Shown here in pieces: positions 22,101 through 35,333 of a DNA stretch of 35,333 nt. The stretch is from Priapulus caudatus (lineage: Eukaryota > Priapulida > Priapulimorpha > Priapulimorphida > Priapulidae). Location of the stretch: positions 629,400 through 664,732 of the forward strand of contig NW_014577080.1 in the NCBI RefSeq assembly GCF_000485595.1. The letters run 5' to 3'. The number at the start of each line of letters is the position of its first letter. Within the stretch, counting starts at the first letter, position 1. Below the pieces are notes generated by a model that saw nothing but the letters and a program-made list of their open reading frames with translations, had not been told where the DNA came from and made no database searches. A program made the translations under genes and the position numbers.

Positions 22101-22495
22101 GGAATTAAATGAAGTGTTGTGTGAATTTGGCGCTAACGCTTTTCCAACTGTGATCTTCTAAGTTCTATATTTCTGTTGAGTGTTGTTTGTGCACCGCTGC
22201 GTGCGTGCGGTGAGAAAAGAGCATTTGAACAGCATTAACGTAGAATTATTAGTCGATAGAGAATACATAAACATTGAAACTTTGAGAGTAAATACATGTC
22301 GTGTTTATTTACCATAACTTTTTATTGAAACGACTGTGAGTGTGAGTATGACGTTGAATCCGCGGGAATATTCCGATACTGACTGCGAGTAGTATACTAA
22401 TTATCTATCACTAATTTAGAGTCCTGGGTACGATAAGTACGATTTGAAAGTTGCGCAGTTCATTGAGTAAACTTACCTAATAATTCTAGATTCAT
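2723..22495 (-). CDS. RBBP5: Retinoblastoma-binding protein 5 (COMPASS/MLL H3K4 methyltransferase core subunit), 13 coding exons, complete
   Basis: RBBP5 joins WDR5, ASH2L and DPY30 in the nuclear core that activates SET1/MLL histone H3 lysine-4 methyltransferases. Exons in transcription order: 22477-22495, 18611-18636, 18091-18263, 17543-17683, 17196-17283, 16622-16803, 15928-16046, 8697-8850, 7228-7417, 6154-6220, 5282-5372, 3333-3441, 2723-2859. They sum to 1496 nt. One base appears to be missing in exon 7; with it restored the product is 498 aa (human is 538). The start MNLELLE and the WD40 propeller (about residues 20-325) match the family. An acidic ASH2L-binding segment [16 protein letters not shown] (343-358) is followed by a WDR5-binding-type motif EVDVVTV (372-378) at nearly human positions. 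The C-terminal tail is basic ([17 protein letters not shown]) and shorter than in vertebrates, ending RTDSY. All boundaries are GT/AG and phases are continuous except at the exon 7 lesion. Identity comes from remembered family sequence, not a search. Confidence 0.95.
3333..3441 (-). CDS. RBBP5: RBBP5 coding exon 12 of 13
   Basis: This encodes residues 418-453, a Ser/Lys-rich linker ([18 protein letters not shown]) and [11 protein letters not shown], matching the human NIELQGVPND. The acceptor is AATGCAG|GCTG and the donor is GATG|GTACGT. It joins in phase to exon 11, so no intermediate exon is needed, though a small one cannot be excluded. Confidence 0.88.
3735..3813. repeat. 28-bp ACGC-rich minisatellite in RBBP5 intron 11
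   Basis: Units containing ACGCACGCACGCACTAACGC recur with a period of 28 bp, about 2.8 copies, followed by a plain ACGC run. Confidence 0.85.
4594..5205. repeat. 26-bp CCCTACCCATCCCCC minisatellite
   Basis: More than 20 imperfect copies of a unit reading CCCTACCCAT-CCCCC-ATATTGTACTG. Variable positions are TATT/TAGT and TACTG/TACTT/TATTG. The left copies are degenerate and the right ones near identical, as expected when an array expands from one end. The minus strand (RBBP5 sense) has GGGGG, GGG and GGG runs in each unit. Period 26 is not a multiple of three and the unit has few stops, which explains the long spurious ORFs on both strands. Confidence 0.95.
5282..5372 (-). CDS. RBBP5: RBBP5 coding exon 11 of 13
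   Basis: This encodes S387-Q417. [20 protein letters not shown] corresponds to the human DEELEDSKALLYLPIAPEVE. The acceptor is CGCCACAG|CGACG and the donor is GATCAG|GTAATC. The exon ends in a lineage-specific GDMAWGDQ. Confidence 0.9.
5373..6153 (-). other. RBBP5: RBBP5 intron 10 (0.78 kb)
   Basis: No gene or clear repeat recognised between exons 11 and 10. Confidence 0.7.
6154..6220 (-). CDS. RBBP5: RBBP5 coding exon 10 of 13 (67 nt)
   Basis: This encodes [19 protein letters not shown] followed by CS (366-386), with split codons at both ends. It carries the WDR5-binding-type motif EVDVVTV (human EVDVTSV). The acceptor is TGTGCAG|GAAAG and the donor is AGCAG|GTAGGT. Confidence 0.92.
6712..6790. 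repeat. ATCATGT tandem repeat with flanking duplication
   Basis: Several ATCATGT units lie between two copies of GTAACCCAAGCTATCATGTA, in RBBP5 intron 9. Confidence 0.8.
7033..7192. repeat. Compound TA/GT/GTAT microsatellite
   Basis: Runs of TA, GT, GTGC and GTAT sit just inside intron 9, within 40 bp of the exon 9 donor. Confidence 0.9.
7228..7417 (-). CDS. RBBP5: RBBP5 coding exon 9 of 13
   Basis: This encodes W302-M364 plus one base of codon 365: the last propeller blade ([20 protein letters not shown]) and the ASH2L-contacting acidic segment [17 protein letters not shown]. The acceptor is TGTTACAG|TGGC and the donor is CATGG|GTACGT. The acceptor and the first 29 exon bases are multiplied five times in the adjoining intron. 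Confidence 0.95.
7389..8110 (-). repeat. 115-bp minisatellite carrying copies of the RBBP5 exon 9 acceptor and exon start
   Basis: The genuine junction (7389-7417 exon, AG at 7418-7419) is followed into intron 8 by five further copies of the same unit. Exon-like pieces lie at 7504-7532, 7619-7647, 7734-7762, 7849-7877 and 8026-8054. The first four intervals are exactly 115 bp; the last is 177 bp because of an expanded CA/ACGC stretch. Each copy has the acceptor TGTTACAG, 29 exon bases ([10 protein letters not shown] plus remainder) and the polypyrimidine-side sequence, then an ACGC/GTAC-rich filler. All decoys share the change CGT to CAT (Arg to His). Confidence 0.97.
7418..8696 (-). other. 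RBBP5: RBBP5 intron 8 with duplicated splice sites at both ends
   Basis: The donor side carries a decamer array that repeats the 5' splice site, and the acceptor side carries the 115-bp array repeating the 3' splice site. A terminal-inverted-repeat element lies between them at 8311-8530. Confidence 0.9.
8311..8530. mobile_element. MITE-like element with ~80-bp terminal inverted repeats
   Basis: The left end begins CAGGGGGCCGTTGTCAGAAA. The reverse complement of the right end begins CTGGGGCCCGTTGTCAGAAA, and the match continues through AACATTAGTCTTA and GTCGACAG. The interior is about 60 bp with no coding capacity. I found no convincing target-site duplication, so the superfamily is unassigned. 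Confidence 0.85.
8647..8710 (-). repeat. Decamer array duplicating the RBBP5 exon 8 donor
   Basis: On the sense strand GTTGCTGGAT/GTTGCTGAAT/GTTGCTGTGA units run from the exon end into the intron. The real donor GCT|GTGAGTTGCTG (GT at 8695-8696) is repeated as GCT|GTGAGTTGCTG 30 bp downstream (GT at 8665-8666). Confidence 0.9.
8697..8850 (-). CDS. RBBP5: RBBP5 coding exon 8 of 13
   Basis: This completes K250 and encodes residues 251-301. Landmarks are [39 protein letters not shown] and [11 protein letters not shown]. The acceptor is AATTACAG|GACTC and the donor is GTTGCT|GTGAGT. The last exon bases and the donor are repeated in the intron 30 bp further on. Confidence 0.94.
9007..9238. mobile_element. 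Near-perfect palindromic foldback/MITE element
   Basis: The two arms, each about 105 bp, are almost exact reverse complements. The outer ends are ACACTATAACCGAAATAAAA and its complement, the inner ends are AGCATACATGA, and a loop of about 20 bp separates them. AACTAGC occurs on both sides (8998-9004 and 9249-9255), a possible but asymmetric target duplication. No ORF. Confidence 0.92.
9898..9918. repeat. CA microsatellite
   Basis: An (AC)n run of about ten units. Confidence 0.85.
12200..12730. repeat. Dispersed-repeat-like element with GACCTTTGACC motifs and ACGG tail
   Basis: GACCTTTGACC occurs twice, and an identical 22-bp stretch (GTCGAGCC then GTTTAGATTTGTGC) occurs at 12449-12470 and 12617-12638. 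The element ends in an ACGG/ACGC run near 12650-12685. This is a noncoding half-duplicated structure typical of invertebrate interspersed repeats. The family and exact ends are not determined. Confidence 0.6.
13085..13470. repeat. 146-bp tandem repeat, about 2.6 copies
   Basis: Landmark CCTTCTCCCCAAGATG recurs at 13145 and 13291, and in degenerate form at 13437, with a period of 146 bp. Units also share AAGGTCAAGGTCAAGGT and ACCTGGTTTTGGTA. Probably part of an interspersed family. Confidence 0.9.
13884..13917. repeat. CGCA microsatellite
   Basis: Short run of ACGC units in RBBP5 intron 7. Confidence 0.8.
14980..15770. other. Possible degenerate mobile element in RBBP5 intron 7
   Basis: Composition changes here, with GC-rich patches such as GGCGGCGGCGGCGCGGCCG at about 15684. 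A hairpin GAACGGTATC...GATACCGTTT lies at 15000-15030, and CTGCTATAGCAG near 15742. I see no clear terminal repeats or coding domain, so this is only a suspicion. Confidence 0.25.
15928..16046 (-). CDS. RBBP5: RBBP5 coding exon 7 of 13, with an apparent 1-base deletion
   Basis: This encodes codons 210-249 and part of 250: ECFL, then [14 protein letters not shown] and [15 protein letters not shown]. From acceptor CTAG|G, codons TGC TTT CTG give the conserved CFL but the next triplet is TGA. The downstream [10 protein letters not shown] lies one frame off, so one base appears missing near 16035-16038. All other exons fit phase, so I favour a sequencing or assembly indel or an allelic lesion. 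The donor is AACAA|GTACGT. Confidence 0.87.
16047..16621 (-). other. RBBP5: RBBP5 intron 6 (0.58 kb)
   Basis: About 80% of this intron is the pyrimidine-rich tract at 16150-16604. Confidence 0.85.
16150..16604. repeat. CT-rich simple-sequence tract (GA-rich in RBBP5 sense)
   Basis: About 455 bp of almost pure pyrimidine, mostly CTCTCT with CCCT and TTC interruptions, in RBBP5 intron 6. It starts within 20 bp of the exon 6 donor. It generates long Ser/Leu or Arg/Glu ORFs that are not genes. Confidence 0.97.
16622..16803 (-). CDS. RBBP5: RBBP5 coding exon 6 of 13
   Basis: This encodes residues 150-209 plus two bases of codon 210. It contains [19 protein letters not shown] and the highly conserved [20 protein letters not shown]. 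The acceptor is TGCGCAG|TCTG and the donor is GGAGA|GTAAGT. About 20 bases past the donor a 450-bp GA-rich tract begins (on the sense strand). Confidence 0.93.
16804..17195 (-). other. RBBP5: RBBP5 introns 5 to 2, plain sequence
   Basis: Intron 5 (given here), intron 3 (17684-18090) and intron 2 (18264-18610) show no feature beyond splice sites. Confidence 0.7.
17196..17283 (-). CDS. RBBP5: RBBP5 coding exon 5 of 13
   Basis: This completes S120 and encodes residues 121-149, including the conserved LVCPMK segment and HSVLPLDDE. The acceptor is ATACAG|TGGCG and the donor is GATGAG|GTATTC. Confidence 0.92.
17543..17683 (-). CDS. RBBP5: RBBP5 coding exon 4 of 13
   Basis: This encodes S73-D119 plus part of codon 120, a WD40 blade with [23 protein letters not shown] and [14 protein letters not shown]. 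The acceptor is TTGCAG|TTGGAG and the donor is GATAG|GTAACC. Confidence 0.93.
18091..18263 (-). CDS. RBBP5: RBBP5 coding exon 3 of 13
   Basis: This encodes residues 16-72 and two bases of codon 73, the first propeller blade. Landmarks are [31 protein letters not shown] and AHVHPVCSL. It uses acceptor TTACAG|GATTTC and donor CTAAG|GTAGTC. Confidence 0.93.
18611..18636 (-). CDS. RBBP5: RBBP5 coding exon 2 of 13 (26-nt microexon)
   Basis: This completes codon 7 and encodes TFGQNYPE (8-15), matching the human SFGQNYPE. The acceptor is TTTTCAG|AAAC and the donor is GAG|GTGAGT. The exon is small and lies 3.8 kb from exon 1. Confidence 0.9.
18805..19562. mobile_element. Non-autonomous hAT-like transposon with 8-bp target duplication
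   Basis: This 758-bp element begins TAGTGATGGGAATCGG. The reverse complement of its right end begins TAGTGATGTCCCGATGATCG. It is flanked by identical 8-bp CCATAAAC (18797-18804 and 19563-19570). Both subterminal regions are packed with ATAATCGATTAT-type motifs, as expected for transposase binding clusters. No transposase ORF is present, so it would depend on an autonomous relative. The 8-bp duplication points to hAT; the family name is unknown. Confidence 0.88.
19952..20649. mobile_element. TTAA-flanked element (Kolobok- or piggyBac-like) with its right end tandemly duplicated
   Basis: The left end is TTAA|AGGGAGAGTTTACTCTAGG. The right end is CCTAGAGGCTACTGTCCCT|TTAA (TTAA at 20550-20553), so TTAA flanks both ends of matching inverted repeats. 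The last 99 bp (20452-20550) recur directly as 20551-20649 with few differences, giving a second end TCTCT|TTAA. There is no transposase ORF. TTAA targets with AGGG ends fit Kolobok better than piggyBac, from memory of those superfamilies. Confidence 0.78.
20452..20649. repeat. 99-bp direct tandem duplication
   Basis: Two copies (20452-20550 and 20551-20649) share AACAAATACGTGTGGGTATA and CAGTAAAATCCTAGAGGCTA. They differ mainly at GTTA versus ATCT and at CCC versus CTC. Confidence 0.95.
20987..21232. mobile_element. Repeat with CAGGG ends and AGTCC/GGACT palindromes
   Basis: The left end is CAGGGTGCGAAATTAATGC. The reverse complement of the right end begins CAGGGGTAAAAATGAAC. The interior has several GAGTCC/GGACTCCCT palindromic pieces. 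Short imperfect ends and no clear target duplication make this tentative. Confidence 0.45.
21331..22315. repeat. Large imperfect inverted repeat, two ~400-bp arms
   Basis: The left arm is 21331-21729 and the right arm 21912-22315, separated by about 180 bp. Matching landmarks (left versus reverse complement of right) are ATGGTAAATAAACACG, CAGAAATATAGA, GCCAAATTC.CACAA, TTTTGGTATCTA, GAGGAAAACTCC and GCAACTGC. The arms look roughly 70-80% alike by eye. No ORF of note. This is a transposon-like foldback or an inverted pair of one repeat family. Confidence 0.85.
22477..22495 (-). CDS. RBBP5: RBBP5 coding exon 1 of 13
   Basis: This encodes M1-L6 (MNLELL) plus the first base of codon 7. The donor is TTAG|GTAAGT. 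The start is chosen because MNLELLE is the invariant N-terminus of the family, and there is an A at -3. It is only 19 coding bases long, so gene finders will easily miss it. Confidence 0.9.
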
Positions 22496-22719
22496 GATTA
22501 GACAGTGATTATAGTATTAGCATTTCAATAAATACTTCTTGTTTAGATTTTTACTTTGTCGGCGTGCGGGTAGGTGGCGCGACGAAGGGGATGGTCAATT
22601 GTCGTTCATGCCTTTGCGTTTCTTTGCGTTGGGAGAAAGTTGTTACACGTTAGTCTGTGTTTGTTACTTGACCATGTATGAATTTATTTTACATTATTAC
22701 ATCTAATTTGCTGGCTAAG
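22496..22719. promoter_or_regulatory. Bidirectional RBBP5/POLR3B promoter and 5' UTR interval
   Basis: Two divergent start codons lie 224 bp apart with no other gene between, so both core promoters must lie here or in undetected upstream UTR introns. A GC-richer patch (about 22558-22590, with CGGCG, GGCGCG and CGACG) sits in AT-rich sequence, and I see no TATA box well placed for either gene. If RBBP5 transcription begins right of 22523, its leader contains a short upstream ORF on the minus strand at 22509-22523 (ATG, three codons, TAA). Transcription start sites cannot be read from sequence. Confidence 0.65.

Positions 22720-35333
<12,614 letters not shown>

Larger units (their letters stand above)
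18637..22476 (-). other. RBBP5: RBBP5 intron 1 (3.8 kb), dense in transposable elements
   Basis: This holds a hAT-like element, a TTAA-flanked element with a duplicated end, a CAGGG-ended repeat and a large inverted repeat reaching to within 165 bp of exon 1. I saw no coding exon in it. Confidence 0.8.

Noticed and set aside
2723-22495. RBBP5 as a pseudogene because of the exon 7 frameshift
   Set aside because: All 13 exons, their splice sites and conserved motifs are intact, and only one base is off. A sequencing or allelic indel is more likely.
22568-22590. CpG island at the shared promoter
   Set aside because: The GC-rich patch is only about 30 bp, too short to call an island.

Overview
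This is metazoan nuclear DNA: AT-rich introns with GT..AG boundaries, many microsatellites and minisatellites, and several kinds of non-autonomous transposable element. Only two protein genes can be supported. They are arranged head to head. RBBP5 is on the minus strand, with 13 coding exons between 22495 and 2723, and is complete. POLR3B is on the plus strand from 22720, with 23 coding exons in the window, and runs off the right edge with roughly the last 15% of the protein missing. The start codons are 224 bp apart, so the two genes probably share a bidirectional promoter.

Layout: 1-2722 is 3' flank/UTR of RBBP5 with microsatellites. 2723-8850 holds RBBP5 exons 13 to 8, with large minisatellites in introns 11 and 8. 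8851-15927 is the 7.1-kb intron 7, with no gene and several repeat elements. 15928-18636 holds exons 7 to 2. 18637-22476 is intron 1, packed with transposons: a hAT-like element with an 8-bp target duplication, a TTAA-flanked element with one end tandemly duplicated, and an inverted repeat with ~400-bp arms. 22477-22767 holds both first exons and the promoter. 22768-35333 is POLR3B, with a tRNA-headed SINE in intron 2 and tandem arrays in introns 11, 15, 16 and 23.

The two proteins are not in one pathway but both serve nuclear gene expression. RBBP5 is a scaffold of the COMPASS/MLL histone H3K4 methyltransferases, and POLR3B is the second-largest subunit of RNA polymerase III. All exons were joined by hand and splice phases agree throughout, except for one apparent missing base in RBBP5 exon 7.

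The most unusual signal is that tandem repeats are anchored on exon-intron junctions. At least five junctions carry arrays or duplications whose unit includes the splice site and the adjacent exon bases: RBBP5 exon 8 donor and exon 9 acceptor, and POLR3B exon 16 acceptor, exon 16 donor and exon 23 donor. A weaker sixth case is at POLR3B exon 22. In every case the copies lie on the intron side, producing decoy splice sites. This recalls the 'mirage minisatellites' I remember being described at amphioxus Adh, so a cephalochordate is my best guess for the organism. That is inference and the species cannot be fixed from this sequence.
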